NCBI RefSeq assembly: GCF_023284005.1
Contig: NZ_JAKIKS010000046.1
Coordinates: 1 to 39,428, forward strand
Direction of reading: 5' to 3'
Length of the DNA: 39,428 bases
Origin: Shewanella surugensis
GTDB taxonomy: Bacteria; Pseudomonadota; Gammaproteobacteria; Enterobacterales; Shewanellaceae
Shown here: one piece after another, positions 16,930 through 29,348 of the stretch
Layout of the letters: every line of letters starts with the position of its first letter
Numbering within the stretch: the stretch's first letter is position 1
Notes under the pieces: model-generated
Database searches by the model: none
What the model was told of the DNA's origin: nothing
The model's input: only the letters and a program-made list of their open reading frames with translations
Program-made: the position numbers and the translations under genes

Positions 16930-17886
16930 TTACATAGGTAATATTTCATTTAAATAGGACTCAGTCACATCATTAAACAAATCTCTCTGCATTCTAAAAC
17001 GATCGTTGAAAAATGTTTGAGAAATTTGTTGATCGATAATATGCCTCGCTAACAAACTGAGCGCTTCATCTTCAGAATATCTCGATTCGGAATAAATAAT
17101 TTGATCTTCACCTAATGCACCCACAGTAGGCTTTTCATCAAGTAATCGAGAAAAATAACTATAGCTTAGCTCCCCATATCGAGGTTGATGAGAAGCACAA
17201 ACAACCACTTTTAATGCAGACCAATCCGTTGCAGACATATTTTTTTTCCATTGACTCACATATTGGTGCATCAAATCTAATTGGCTCTTTGCAGCCAATA
17301 AAAAAGACGCCTCTAGTGCCGTTCTCATTGATTGAATATAAGAGAGTAACCCATGAAGATTGTATAACTTATCATTGAGCAATGAATTCAGGTAATTTAA
17401 AGATTGTTCAAGTATTCTAACCTGAAAATCTAACTTAATTTCAGGCTGAAAATCTTTATATGCCCTTTCAATTTCCTCTTTCTTAGATTGAATAGACTGC
17501 AATATTTCAGTAGATAACGGTCCTTCCTTTAAACGACTTAAAAACACATAAAGGCCTAACACCATATGATCAACGGCTTTGATTTCATGGTATAAATCAG
17601 GTACCACCTTAACTTGACGTCTAATACCTTGAAAATAGAAAGTAAGATAACCACTCGACATAATCATAACGGGTATTTTTCCCGCTTTGATTTGGGCAAC
17701 CTCAGCGATGACAGCTTGATTATAGGCTTGGTGAAATTGCACATTGAGGATACTTAATGGCCCCGTGAAAGGCGCGAATTGCTTTTCTTTTTGAACAGCC
17801 TCTTTTTTTCCAGTTAGTACATCAGTATCAGCAACCCCCATCAAACTTAGGGTCATCAAAGACACTAGCAATATCAATCTATACAT
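16930..17886 (-). CDS. Secreted protein of unknown function
   Basis: A 318-residue protein I do not recognise. A clear signal peptide spans residues 1-19 (MYRLILLVSLMTLSLMGVA, cleavage near VADTD). The mature protein is mostly predicted helix, with two long amphipathic stretches (about residues 120-160 and 165-215) that may form a coiled coil. There is a single mature cysteine, so no disulfide pattern and no recognisable catalytic motif. It starts 8 bases after a good AGGACG ribosome site and is transcribed away from fadB. It separates pepQ from fadB. Possibly a periplasmic accessory protein; no function is assigned. Confidence 0.7.
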   Translation of the reverse strand: MYRLILLVSLMTLSLMGVADTDVLTGKKEAVQKEKQFAPFTGPLSILNVQFHQAYNQAVIAEVAQIKAGKIPVMIMSSGYLTFYFQGIRRQVKVVPDLYHEIKAVDHMVLGLYVFLSRLKEGPLSTEILQSIQSKKEEIERAYKDFQPEIKLDFQVRILEQSLNYLNSLLNDKLYNLHGLLSYIQSMRTALEASFLLAAKSQLDLMHQYVSQWKKNMSATDWSALKVVVCASHQPRYGELSYSYFSRLLDEKPTVGALGEDQIIYSESRYSEDEALSLLARHIIDQQISQTFFNDRFRMQRDLFNDVTESYLNEILPM

Positions 17887-18014
17887 AAAAACGTCCTGAT
17901 TTTTGTATCTAAATATTGCTAAGAAGTATAGATGAACATCAATAAGCTATATGTAAAAAACCGTGAAATGGGTCAATCGAATAAGCATGGAAATTTCACT
18001 TCACAGACATAAAT

Positions 18015-18028
18015 CAAACATACGTTTA
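18015..18028. promoter_or_regulatory. Candidate PsrA-type operator upstream of fadBA
   Basis: CAAAC-ATAC-GTTTA, an inverted repeat fitting the PsrA consensus (G/C)AAAC-N2-4-GTTT(G/C) except for the last base. It lies about 150 bp before the fadB start. PsrA is a TetR-type regulator of fatty acid breakdown in pseudomonads and several other gammaproteobacteria. A near-identical motif precedes the fadH-type gene at 24846. Confidence 0.45.
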
Positions 18029-18177
18029 AATTGGGTGTTGTATTTTTTTCTTTTTTTAAGCACACTGGAGGGAAGTGGTCAAATGATGGCCGAAGCTGCT
18101 GTGAGATAGAAGATCATTCCCACAATTAAATGAATCTAATATGCGGGAGTGGCTCTAAAGCAAAAAGGAAGCAAGCA

Positions 18178-20328
18178 ATGATCTACCAAAGTCCTACAAT
18201 TCAAGTTGAGTTACTTGAGGGTAATATCGCACACCTGTGCTTTGATGCACCAGGCTCGGTAAACAAATTCGATAAAGAAACACTCGAATCATTTGATGCA
18301 GCACTCGATAGCATCATGCAACATTCAAACATTCAGGCACTGTACTTGAGCTCAGCTAAACAGACTTTTATTGTCGGTGCTGATATCACAGAGTTTCTAA
18401 GCTTATTCGCCCAAGATGACGCCAACATTATTGCTTGGCTTGAAAAAACCAACGCCATTTTTAATAAATTAGAAGATCTTCCTTTTCCAACCATCTCAGC
18501 GATCAATGGCTTCGCATTAGGTGGCGGATGTGAAACCATCCTCGCTACCGATTTCCGTATAGCCGATACCAATGCCCGTATTGGCTTACCCGAAACTAAA
18601 TTAGGGCTTATTCCAGGATTTGGTGGTACTGTTCGCTTACCGCGTCTTATTGGTGCCGATAATGCATTAGAATGGATCACCACAGGTAAAGAGCACCGCC
18701 CTGAGGCAGCACTCAGTGTGGGTGCTATTGATGCTATCGTAGCCCCAGAGCAACTTAAAACAGCTGCGCTTCAAATGCTACAAGATGCCTTAGCAGAAAA
18801 ACTCGACTGGCAAGCTCGCCGAGCTAAAAAACAAGTCGCACTCAATCTCCCAAAATTAGAAGCGATAATGTCATTTACCACCGCTAAAGGCATGGTGTTT
18901 AAAGTGGCAGGTAAGCATTATCCAGCGCCAATGGCAGCCGTTAATGTGGTTGAGCAAGCCTCGAAAAGTAACCGTGCTGATGCACTAAAAATAGAACATC
19001 ACGCTTTCTTGCAACTGGCTAAAACCGATGTCGCTAACTCACTGATTGGTATTTTCTTAAATGACCAATTTGTTAAAGGCAAAGCAAAGAAAGCAGGAAA
19101 ACTAGCAAAAAACATTAATCAGGCTGCAGTATTAGGTGCAGGGATCATGGGGGGCGGTATCGCCTATCAAAGTGCGAGTAAAGGCACCCCCATTATCATG
19201 AAAGATATCGCTCAACCCGCCTTAAATCTAGGTTTAAATGAAGCCTCTAAGCTGTTAACGACTCAAATAAAACGTGGTCGTTCAACGCCAGAAAAAATGG
19301 CTAAAGTACTCAATAACATTACACCAACCCTCGATTATGCAGCTGTAAAAGGCGTTGATGTTATTGTTGAAGCGGTTGTTGAACATCCAAAAGTTAAAGC
19401 CGCTGTGTTAGCCGAAGTAGAGCAACACGTGGCAGATGACACTATTTTGACATCAAACACTTCAACAATTTCAATTAATTTACTGGCCAAAAACCTTAAA
19501 AAACCAGAACGCTTCTGCGGCATGCACTTCTTTAATCCAGTGCACAAAATGCCATTAGTCGAAGTCATTCGTGGTGAAAACAGTTGTGAAAAAACAATCG
19601 CTTCAGTCGTCGCCTACGCCAGTAAAATGGGTAAGACCCCGATTGTGGTTAATGACTGCCCCGGGTTCTTCGTTAACCGGGTACTTTTCCCTTACTTTGC
19701 CGGCTTTAATGGCTTATTAGCCGATGGTGCAGATTTTAGCGCTATCGATAAAGTCATGGAAAAACAATTCGGCTGGCCAATGGGTCCTGCTTATTTACTG
19801 GATGTTGTCGGTTTAGATACAGCGCATCATGCTCAAGCTGTTATGGCTGAAGGCTTCCCCGATCGTATGGCGAAAACAGGCACCGATGCGGTTGATGTTT
19901 TATTTAATAACAATCGTCTAGGGCAGAAAAATACCAAAGGCTTCTATGCTTATTCAGTCGATCGCCGTGGTAAACCGAAGAAAGACGTTGATCCAAGCAG
20001 TTATGAATTATTAAACGCTGCGTTTGGTGATACTAAAACATTTGAGAATGATGAAATTATTGCCCGTACTATGATCCCAATGATCATCGAGACGGTACGT
20101 TGTTTAGAAGAAGGTATTATCGCTTCACCCGCTGAAGCGGACATGGGTCTAGTCTATGGCGTTGGCTTCCCTCCTTTTAGAGGAGGTGTCTTCCGTTATC
20201 TTGATACTATAGGTGTTGCCAACTTTGTCGCATTGGCAGATAAATACGCTCACTTAGGTGGCCTCTATCAGGTCACAGACGCTATGCGTGAATTGGCAGC
20301 CAATAACGGTAGCTATTACCAAGCCTAA
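18178..20328 (+). CDS. fadB: Fatty acid oxidation complex subunit alpha
   Basis: A 716-residue multifunctional enzyme when started at the ATG at 18178 ([10 protein letters not shown]), which follows an AAGGAAG ribosome site; a frame open upstream to 18130 is not needed. The N-terminal enoyl-CoA hydratase/isomerase half has [20 protein letters not shown] and [16 protein letters not shown], carrying the catalytic glutamates. The dehydrogenase half has the NAD loop [17 protein letters not shown] and the catalytic His in [17 protein letters not shown]. With FadA it forms the alpha2-beta2 complex of aerobic beta-oxidation. fadA starts 21 bp downstream. Confidence 0.97.
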   Translation: MIYQSPTIQVELLEGNIAHLCFDAPGSVNKFDKETLESFDAALDSIMQHSNIQALYLSSAKQTFIVGADITEFLSLFAQDDANIIAWLEKTNAIFNKLEDLPFPTISAINGFALGGGCETILATDFRIADTNARIGLPETKLGLIPGFGGTVRLPRLIGADNALEWITTGKEHRPEAALSVGAIDAIVAPEQLKTAALQMLQDALAEKLDWQARRAKKQVALNLPKLEAIMSFTTAKGMVFKVAGKHYPAPMAAVNVVEQASKSNRADALKIEHHAFLQLAKTDVANSLIGIFLNDQFVKGKAKKAGKLAKNINQAAVLGAGIMGGGIAYQSASKGTPIIMKDIAQPALNLGLNEASKLLTTQIKRGRSTPEKMAKVLNNITPTLDYAAVKGVDVIVEAVVEHPKVKAAVLAEVEQHVADDTILTSNTSTISINLLAKNLKKPERFCGMHFFNPVHKMPLVEVIRGENSCEKTIASVVAYASKMGKTPIVVNDCPGFFVNRVLFPYFAGFNGLLADGADFSAIDKVMEKQFGWPMGPAYLLDVVGLDTAHHAQAVMAEGFPDRMAKTGTDAVDVLFNNNRLGQKNTKGFYAYSVDRRGKPKKDVDPSSYELLNAAFGDTKTFENDEIIARTMIPMIIETVRCLEEGIIASPAEADMGLVYGVGFPPFRGGVFRYLDTIGVANFVALADKYAHLGGLYQVTDAMRELAANNGSYYQA

Positions 20329-20331
20329 TAA

Positions 20332-21513
<1,182 letters not shown>

Positions 21514-21543
21514 CTCACCATATTAAGCCTCCATTAGAACCGT

Positions 21544-21568
21544 AAGCCAATCTAAATCAGATTGGCTT
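21544..21568 (+). terminator. Rho-independent terminator of fadBA
   Basis: A perfect 10-bp stem, AAGCCAATCT (21544-21553) with AGATTGGCTT (21559-21568), 5-base loop, followed by TATTTTAA. It lies 31 bp after the fadA stop. Confidence 0.85.
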
Positions 21569-21710
21569 TATTTTAATATCAGCCCAACTCATTCTTCATC
21601 GCAGTTCAGAAATCGTTACAGCACACCTCTTCCCTCTTATCATTTCACCTATTGGCATTATCCAATAAATATGGAACATTTAACTAACACTCAATAATAA
21701 TAATAATGAA

Positions 21711-22463
21711 ATGAACTACCCTGAATATCTTAAAATCAATGAACTGCTAACACTGCAACAGCCCAAATCGGAAGAACATGATGAGATGCTGTTTATTCTT
21801 ATTCATCAAACTTACGAGCTGTGGTTTAAACAAATATTACATGAATTAGATTTCCTCAAACAAAGTTTGGTAAAAGGTAACATTCCTAAAACATTACACA
21901 CCTTAAAACGTACCTTAACTATTTTAAAAACCTTGGTTGGTCAAGTAGATATTTTAGAAACCATGACCCCTATGGAGTTTAAAAGTTTTCGCAATAGACT
22001 CGATACCGCCAGTGGCTTTGAAAGCGCTCAATTTAGAGAGATTGAATTTATTCTTGGCTATAAACGTGAAAATTTAATCCACATTCATGATGAAGAGAGC
22101 AAACAAAAACTGCTTAAAAGATTAGAAGAACCTTCCGTTTGGAGTGACTTTTTATCTTTATTGGCAACCGAAAATTATAAAATCAATCCCAATTGGCAAA
22201 TCGCCCCCAGTATTCAAGACGATGAATTAGAATCTCTTCTTATTGAAATATATCAATATAACTTCCCTCTTTCACAAGTCTGCGAATTGTTAGTCGATCT
22301 CGATGAGGGATTACAAGAATGGCGCTACCGCCATGTCAAAATGGTACAAAGAACCATTGGCTCAAAAATGGGAACTGGCGGCTCTAGTGGTGCTGAGTAT
22401 CTTACCAAAACCTTATTTAAACCTCTTTTCCCCAGTCTTTGGAACATCCGCGTCAAACTTTAA
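21711..22463 (+). CDS. kynA: Tryptophan 2,3-dioxygenase
   Basis: A 250-residue haem dioxygenase that opens the indole ring of tryptophan to give N-formylkynurenine. Recognised by HDEMLFILIHQTYELWFKQILHEL (distal His in HQT), the FRNRLDTASGFESAQFREIEFILG block, and the C-terminal YRHVKMVQRTIGSKMGTGGSSG with the proximal haem-ligand His. It is somewhat shorter than the roughly 280-300 residues of well-studied bacterial enzymes, mainly at the N terminus, but all key motifs remain. kynU begins 16 bp downstream. No formamidase (kynB) gene is present in the window. Confidence 0.92.
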   Translation: MNYPEYLKINELLTLQQPKSEEHDEMLFILIHQTYELWFKQILHELDFLKQSLVKGNIPKTLHTLKRTLTILKTLVGQVDILETMTPMEFKSFRNRLDTASGFESAQFREIEFILGYKRENLIHIHDEESKQKLLKRLEEPSVWSDFLSLLATENYKINPNWQIAPSIQDDELESLLIEIYQYNFPLSQVCELLVDLDEGLQEWRYRHVKMVQRTIGSKMGTGGSSGAEYLTKTLFKPLFPSLWNIRVKL

Positions 22464-22478
22464 TGAGTCGATAGCCTT

Positions 22479-23702
22479 ATGCTTAATAATAAAGCCCGAT
22501 TGCCATCCAGCAATCTATTACAACCCCACTACTCTGACTTTAACGTTGAGAGTCGCATCTTGTTATCGGGCCATTCTCATCAAGCTTGGCCTAATGTCGC
22601 TAAGCAAGGGTTACTGGCCAGCTTTGACGATGCCGCCTTACACATCGATGATAAATGGCAAACAGCCTTTAAAAAAGCTGACAGAGTAAAAGATTTCTAC
22701 CTTAACTTGCTCGGCGAGCCTAATGGAGAAATAACCTTAGCCGCCTCGACGCATGAGCTCATTTTACGATTTTTGTCAGACTTAGCTCAATTAAAAGTAA
22801 AAAAACCACACAGACCGATTAAAATTATCACCACTGATGGTGAGTTTCATTCGATGCGTCGGCAACTCGATAGACTGCAAGATATTCATTTTATCATTGA
22901 AAAAGTCTCCGTAATCCCAAGTAAAACACTGGCAACCCGCATCATCGAACGACTCGACAAGACAACGGATGCCGTCATGCTTTCTGCGGTATTTTTTTCA
23001 AACAGTGAAGTTTTTAATAATATTGGTCAAGTGGCTCAGGCTGCCGACAGCCTATCAATTCCTTGCTTAGTCGATGCATATCACGCTCTCAATGTCATTC
23101 CATTTAACCTCAATGATTGGCAGTTAAATTCGGCTTTTGTCATTGGTGGCGGCTATAAATATTGCCAAGCAGGTGAAGGTAATTGCTTCATGCGGATCCC
23201 AAAAAACTATCATGGTAGTCCACTTATTACGGGCTGGTTCGCTGAATTTGAAAGCTTAGATAAACAATCCTCCTCCGTCGGTTATAGTATGGGACAAGCT
23301 GCTTTTTCTGGCTCGACCTACGATCCCGCCAGTCACTATCGCGCCGCGGCCGTATTTGATTTTTTTGCAGACCAAGCCTTAACCGACTTAACCCTGCAGC
23401 AAATCAATCAAGTGCAAGTCAATACGCTTTATACTGGTATACAATCGATAAACCCAAATGTCCTTGCCTTGCCGCAACACGGCATTGAAAATAACGCCGG
23501 GTTTTTATCTCTCACCACACCTCAAGCACAAACTTGGGTCGCTGAACTGGCTAAACATGATATTTTATGCGACAGCCGTAGCAATCAGCTTAGACTCGGT
23601 CCCGCCCCTTATGTGAGTAACGCTCAACTGGATAAAACATTGGAAATGATTGAGTATATCGATAATAAAATGCGATCCCACTCGGTAAGCAAAGCAGGTT
23701 GA
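22479..23702 (+). CDS. kynU: Kynureninase-type PLP enzyme
   Basis: A 407-residue fold-type I PLP enzyme in an operon with tryptophan 2,3-dioxygenase, which makes kynureninase (kynurenine to anthranilate and alanine) the natural call. The Schiff-base lysine is in IGGGYKYCQAGEGNCFMRIP, the PLP-binding Asp in LVDAYHALNV, and the C terminus has the LRLGPAPYVSN block typical of kynureninase. The N-terminal LLSGHSHQAWPN segment is also family-like. Short divergent kynureninase-like aminotransferases exist, so substrate identity rests partly on context. Confidence 0.85.
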   Translation: MLNNKARLPSSNLLQPHYSDFNVESRILLSGHSHQAWPNVAKQGLLASFDDAALHIDDKWQTAFKKADRVKDFYLNLLGEPNGEITLAASTHELILRFLSDLAQLKVKKPHRPIKIITTDGEFHSMRRQLDRLQDIHFIIEKVSVIPSKTLATRIIERLDKTTDAVMLSAVFFSNSEVFNNIGQVAQAADSLSIPCLVDAYHALNVIPFNLNDWQLNSAFVIGGGYKYCQAGEGNCFMRIPKNYHGSPLITGWFAEFESLDKQSSSVGYSMGQAAFSGSTYDPASHYRAAAVFDFFADQALTDLTLQQINQVQVNTLYTGIQSINPNVLALPQHGIENNAGFLSLTTPQAQTWVAELAKHDILCDSRSNQLRLGPAPYVSNAQLDKTLEMIEYIDNKMRSHSVSKAG

Positions 23703-23783
23703 CAACACAGTGCATAAGTTAAGCTCTGTGGATACTGGTTATAACCAACAAAAAATAGTAAGCACTAACTTACATCTAAATTA

Positions 23784-24833
23784 TTAATGATTAATATAAT
23801 TTTTACGATAATGTTTAGGTGTCACTCCCATCCAACGTTTAAAGGCTTTATAAAACGCCGCGGGAGTTGAAAACCCCAACAGATAAGCGATTTCACTGAA
23901 TGCCAGAGTCGTTTCACGCACATAACTTAATGCGACATCCCGTCTGGTTATATCCATTAAGGTTTGATAATTGGTGGATTCTTGATATAAACGTCGTCTT
24001 AATGTCCAAGGTGTAATGCCTAGTAATGTAGCCACTTCATCAATGCTTGGCATTCTGCCCACCAAATGCTGACTAATGGTATCGGCCACTTTAACTTGCC
24101 AGCTTTGATTACCGACTAATCGACATTTTTCAGTATCACACAGCGCTTTAGCCAATAAAAAACTGGCATCACAGGCGTCTCTTAATGGGAGAGTTAAGTA
24201 TTTCTTTTTGAAAACGAATCCATTGAAGCTAGAGCCAAATAGCACCGGACATCGAAAGAATTGCTCATAAACAGCGTAATTAATGGGTTTAGGGTATTCA
24301 ATATGGATAGTTTTCACAAACTGACACAGCTCACCTTCGGCAAATAAATAACGAAAACGAGACTTGAATAAACAATACCAACTGGCTAATACGGAATCAA
24401 CGACAAAAAAATTGTACTGATTATAAGGTGCAATCGAATAAAAAGATAAAGTGGCGGTTGACACATTAAAATGGGACTGACCATGAATGTTATGACTCAA
24501 TAAAATTTCATATTCAGCAAATAGACTGGCCATATCAGCCAAGTTTTTAGCCGCCATACTGGCAAACCCCAACATGCCATAATAATGAAAGCCACTGCAA
24601 AGTCCCATTTTAAGCCCTAAATCGGTGTGCTGAGTCAGTTTAATGGCATCAAAGCCTATCCGCATATATTTAGGTATAGCAATCCTGCCGTTATGGGCCG
24701 CAAGCGATTCAATATATACATTATATTTATCTAAAATAGGGCTTAAATCAAAGCCTAACTGAGTCACAGTAAACACCATTTGCTGTAAAAAATTAACCGA
24801 AATATCACCCAAACCGATTTTAATCTCGCTCAC
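23784..24833 (-). CDS. AraC-family transcriptional regulator
   Basis: A 349-residue regulator. The C-terminal AraC DNA-binding domain (about residues 250-345) has two helix-turn-helices, ending in IAYLLGFSTPAAFYKAFKRWMGVTPKHYRK, a canonical AraC signature. The N-terminal part fits the arabinose-binding-like ligand domain of OruR/ArgR-type members (DAIKLTQHTDLGLKMGL). It is transcribed divergently from the dienoyl-CoA reductase gene across a 147-bp gap, so that gene is its likeliest target. It is convergent with kynU. The inducer is unknown; a fatty-acid-related ligand is an inference from context. Confidence 0.88.
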   Translation of the reverse strand: MSEIKIGLGDISVNFLQQMVFTVTQLGFDLSPILDKYNVYIESLAAHNGRIAIPKYMRIGFDAIKLTQHTDLGLKMGLCSGFHYYGMLGFASMAAKNLADMASLFAEYEILLSHNIHGQSHFNVSTATLSFYSIAPYNQYNFFVVDSVLASWYCLFKSRFRYLFAEGELCQFVKTIHIEYPKPINYAVYEQFFRCPVLFGSSFNGFVFKKKYLTLPLRDACDASFLLAKALCDTEKCRLVGNQSWQVKVADTISQHLVGRMPSIDEVATLLGITPWTLRRRLYQESTNYQTLMDITRRDVALSYVRETTLAFSEIAYLLGFSTPAAFYKAFKRWMGVTPKHYRKNYINH

Positions 24834-24845
24834 AAATACTTACCT

Positions 24846-24857
24846 CAAACACGTTTA
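24846..24857. promoter_or_regulatory. Candidate PsrA-type operator between the AraC gene and fadH
   Basis: CAAAC-AC-GTTTA inverted repeat in the divergent intergenic region, 13 bp from the regulator start and about 125 bp before fadH. It shares ACGTTTAAATT with the site at 18015 upstream of fadBA, differing by a two-base spacer change. Confidence 0.4.
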
Positions 24858-24977
24858 AATTAACAATAGAAAAAACAAAAATGCTAACTAAAGATAATAA
24901 ATTGTAGCTAGACTATCTTGTTTGAATGTTTTTTTCTCGCTAAATTAAGTAAAAATAATAAACAGATTATCGAGTGA

Positions 24978-27020
<2,043 letters not shown>

Positions 27021-27030
27021 CAATACAAAT

Positions 27031-27063
27031 ATTCACCATGTCGACTTTAAAGACATGGTGAAT
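27031..27063 (+). terminator. Hairpin after fadH, terminator-like
   Basis: A perfect 12-bp stem, ATTCACCATGTC (27031-27042) with GACATGGTGAAT (27052-27063), 9-base loop, starting 11 bp after the fadH stop. No U-tract follows, so it may pause or stabilise rather than terminate efficiently. Confidence 0.5.
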
Positions 27064-27140
27064 AAAACCATTAATTCACTGTATTTAAACTATGGAACAT
27101 GTTATCCCTTAGTGTCCCTTATTAAAAATAAGTCCCATAA

Positions 27141-27602
27141 ATGGAATTACACTTACTCGCGGATAAAGCTGAATATATCCCTAAAATAGCAAAATGGTAC
27201 AGTGACGAGTGGGGGGATATAGGTGAAAGCCGCAGCACAAAGGCATTGGAACTCAAATTAACAGATTACCTTAATCGAAATAAACTCCCTATGATTGTGC
27301 TTGCGATGGAAAAGGACAAACTCTTAGGCGCGGCGCAACTTAAATTTCATGAAATGAGCATTTATCCTGACAAAGAACATTGGTTAGGCGGTGTTTATAT
27401 TGATAAACCTTATCGAGGCCAAGGCATCGCTAAACAGCTCATCGATAAGGTGATAGCGCTCGCAAAACACTACCAAGTATCCCATTTATACCTTCAAACA
27501 GAAGATCATAGCGGTGGCCTTTATGCACAATCAGGCTGGCAGTCTATTGAGCGAGTCAACTATAAAAATGTCGATGTACTTGTGATGAAAAAGGTATTAT
27601 GA
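27141..27602 (+). CDS. GNAT-family N-acetyltransferase
   Basis: A 153-residue GNAT enzyme. The acetyl-CoA-binding motif A is visible as LGGVYIDKPYRGQGIAKQLIDKVI (Q/R-x-x-G-x-G/A), followed by a YLQTEDHSGGLYAQSGWQ segment typical of the C-terminal part. The substrate cannot be read from sequence. Its stop overlaps the start of the ybaK-type gene by four bases (ATGA), so the two are translationally coupled. Pairing of small GNATs with aminoacyl-tRNA editing factors may be functional or incidental. Confidence 0.85.
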   Translation: MELHLLADKAEYIPKIAKWYSDEWGDIGESRSTKALELKLTDYLNRNKLPMIVLAMEKDKLLGAAQLKFHEMSIYPDKEHWLGGVYIDKPYRGQGIAKQLIDKVIALAKHYQVSHLYLQTEDHSGGLYAQSGWQSIERVNYKNVDVLVMKKVL

Positions 27603-28066
27603 CCCCCGCCATCAATTTATTAAAAAAGAAAAATATCTCTTTTAAGCTGCATGAATACCAACGCAGTCCCAATAGCCAGTCCTATGGTTTAGACGCCGCT
27701 GAAAAAATCGGTGTTGAGCCACAATATGTATTTAAAACCTTAGTGGCTCAAATTGATCATGCCGCATTAGTCGTCGCCATCATTCCCGTCAACTCAACAC
27801 TCAACTTAAAACAACTCGCCAAAGCCGCTAACACCAAAAAAGCCCATATGGCCAAACCACAAGATGTACTGCGCAGCACTGGTTATGTATTAGGTGGCGT
27901 TAGCCCTATCAGCCAAAAAAAATCATTAGCAACCTTTATCGACAGTACAGCCTGCCAACTCAGTAGCATCTATATTAGTGGTGGGCGCAGAGGGCTCGAT
28001 ATTGAACTTAGCCCAAATGACTTATACGGTGTCACTCAAGCTAAATGGGCAATATTGACATTATAA
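27599..28066 (+). CDS. ybaK: Cys-tRNA(Pro)/Cys-tRNA(Cys) deacylase, YbaK/EbsC type
   Basis: A 155-residue member of the YbaK/ProRS-editing superfamily, close in length to E. coli YbaK (159). Family blocks are YGLDAAEKIGVEPQYVFKTLVAQID, the lysine-bearing KKAHMAKPQDVLRSTGYVLGGVSPI segment and IYISGGRRGLDIELSP. It hydrolyses cysteine mischarged on tRNA(Pro) in trans. It overlaps the upstream GNAT gene by four bases. Confidence 0.92.
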   Translation: MTPAINLLKKKNISFKLHEYQRSPNSQSYGLDAAEKIGVEPQYVFKTLVAQIDHAALVVAIIPVNSTLNLKQLAKAANTKKAHMAKPQDVLRSTGYVLGGVSPISQKKSLATFIDSTACQLSSIYISGGRRGLDIELSPNDLYGVTQAKWAILTL

Positions 28067-28084
28067 TCCATATTCACTAAGTGT

Positions 28085-28258
28085 TTACTCTGCAATAATA
28101 TCGGCATTAATCAAATCCATATAGACAGGCAATGTCGAAGGCAAATGATGATTTAAGTAAGTGCGCCCTTCAAGGCTAGAGCCCTGTACTGATATATTTT
28201 TTGCGCGCAGGCACCATTGAAAAAAGCTCAAGCCGGATATAAAACCTAGCTCTTCCAT
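28085..28258 (-). CDS. Small hypothetical protein (57 residues)
   Basis: A complete frame from ATG at 28258 to TAA at 28085 encodes a 57-residue protein beginning MEELGFISGLSFFQWCLRA and ending in DLINADIIAE. An AAGGTG ribosome site lies four bases before the start. It is convergent with ybaK, 18 bp away. No signal peptide and no recognised motif. It could be a genuine small gene or a remnant of a larger one; the clean start with a good ribosome site favours a gene. Confidence 0.5.
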   Translation of the reverse strand: MEELGFISGLSFFQWCLRAKNISVQGSSLEGRTYLNHHLPSTLPVYMDLINADIIAE

Positions 28259-28373
28259 ATTCACCTTATACCAATATCAAATGATGGCATGAGATAACCC
28301 CTTTTAGTCTCATGTCATTGTAGCTGTCGTCACTCAATAACCTGAATTCAGATGCAATTTTTAGATAAAAGGA

Positions 28374-29348
28374 TTACATCTGATTTTTACAGATCCCATC
28401 ATCATCTAAAAAGTAATGACCCGTTAATGAGAATTTTTTATCATATTCATAACTACCGAATTTTCTCTGACCTTGCAGCGCTTCTATCTCATACTCAATC
28501 ACATTTTCAGCCAATAAATCATGATGATTACTCACTAACACAGCACGAATTTTTTCTTTTTGTCCCTTAGGAACCAGCACAGAATGAAAATCATTAAAGG
28601 TTAACGGCCCCCACACATGTGCTTCATAAATCGCTTTCAGCTCATCATATTCAGCATTTCTCAAATACTCAATCGAACTCGTCTGTTTCCCTTCTGTTAA
28701 GTTCCCTGAAAGTGTCATTGTCGCTCGTTGAAATACCGCGTCTTTTAACACTAAGCCAATGCTGCCAAAATCCCCTCTCATTAAATAAGGACCTCGACAT
28801 GAAAACACCCTAAAGTACTTGGGATACAAGCTATTAATTTTGTCCTGTAAACGCTGCTCATCTTGAGAAATTAGGTTTTGATATTCATCACAGCTTTGAA
28901 AAATAGGCTTTGGTAATGTGAGTCCAGCGGCAGCCATTTCGGTATCAATTCGCTTTTGTTGCATTGCACCACAGCGGCTGCCTAAGCCTTTTTGCAAATC
29001 TAACTCAATAAAATTTTTGAACACTGGATCATTTGAATTTGATTTCACCAAGGTATTCAAAAAAAGATCTTCATTGAAAAAACTGACCAATGAAATTTTC
29101 TCCCCTAAATCGGCAAAGGACTGTGTAGGCTGATTTTGCCAATATTGCTTTTTTACAAATCGAGAAATGGCCCGAGATAACCATTGGGTTGGACAGGCCG
29201 CTATCTGTGCTTTATCAATTTCTTGATTATCCATCACTTCGGAGTAACTACAGGTTTCTGGCAAAGCGTAAACAAAGGAACTAGAAAACAATGTCACGAA
29301 CAACAGTGACAAAAAGAATGTGATAGATTTAATATTGGAGATATGCAT
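28374..29348 (-). CDS. Secreted protein of unknown function
   Basis: A 324-residue protein from the ATG at 29348. A frame open further upstream to a TTG at 29441 adds a second hydrophobic stretch, but only the inner start gives a normal signal peptide (MHISNIKSITFFLSLLFVTL...VYA, then LPETC). No clear ribosome site precedes any candidate start. The mature protein has several cysteines (ETCSY, AACPT, GSRCG, QSCDEY, FSCRG, GICKN), fitting disulfides in the periplasm or outside. I recognise no family. Confidence 0.62.
   Translation of the reverse strand: MHISNIKSITFFLSLLFVTLFSSSFVYALPETCSYSEVMDNQEIDKAQIAACPTQWLSRAISRFVKKQYWQNQPTQSFADLGEKISLVSFFNEDLFLNTLVKSNSNDPVFKNFIELDLQKGLGSRCGAMQQKRIDTEMAAAGLTLPKPIFQSCDEYQNLISQDEQRLQDKINSLYPKYFRVFSCRGPYLMRGDFGSIGLVLKDAVFQRATMTLSGNLTEGKQTSSIEYLRNAEYDELKAIYEAHVWGPLTFNDFHSVLVPKGQKEKIRAVLVSNHHDLLAENVIEYEIEALQGQRKFGSYEYDKKFSLTGHYFLDDDGICKNQM

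Noticed and set aside
18130..18177. Upstream start for fadB
   Set aside because: The ATG at 18178 matches the family N terminus and has an AAGGAAG ribosome site.
23736..23747. Palindrome TGGTTATAACCA between kynU and the AraC gene
   Set aside because: Short, no T-tract and no counterpart at other promoters; not supported as operator or terminator.
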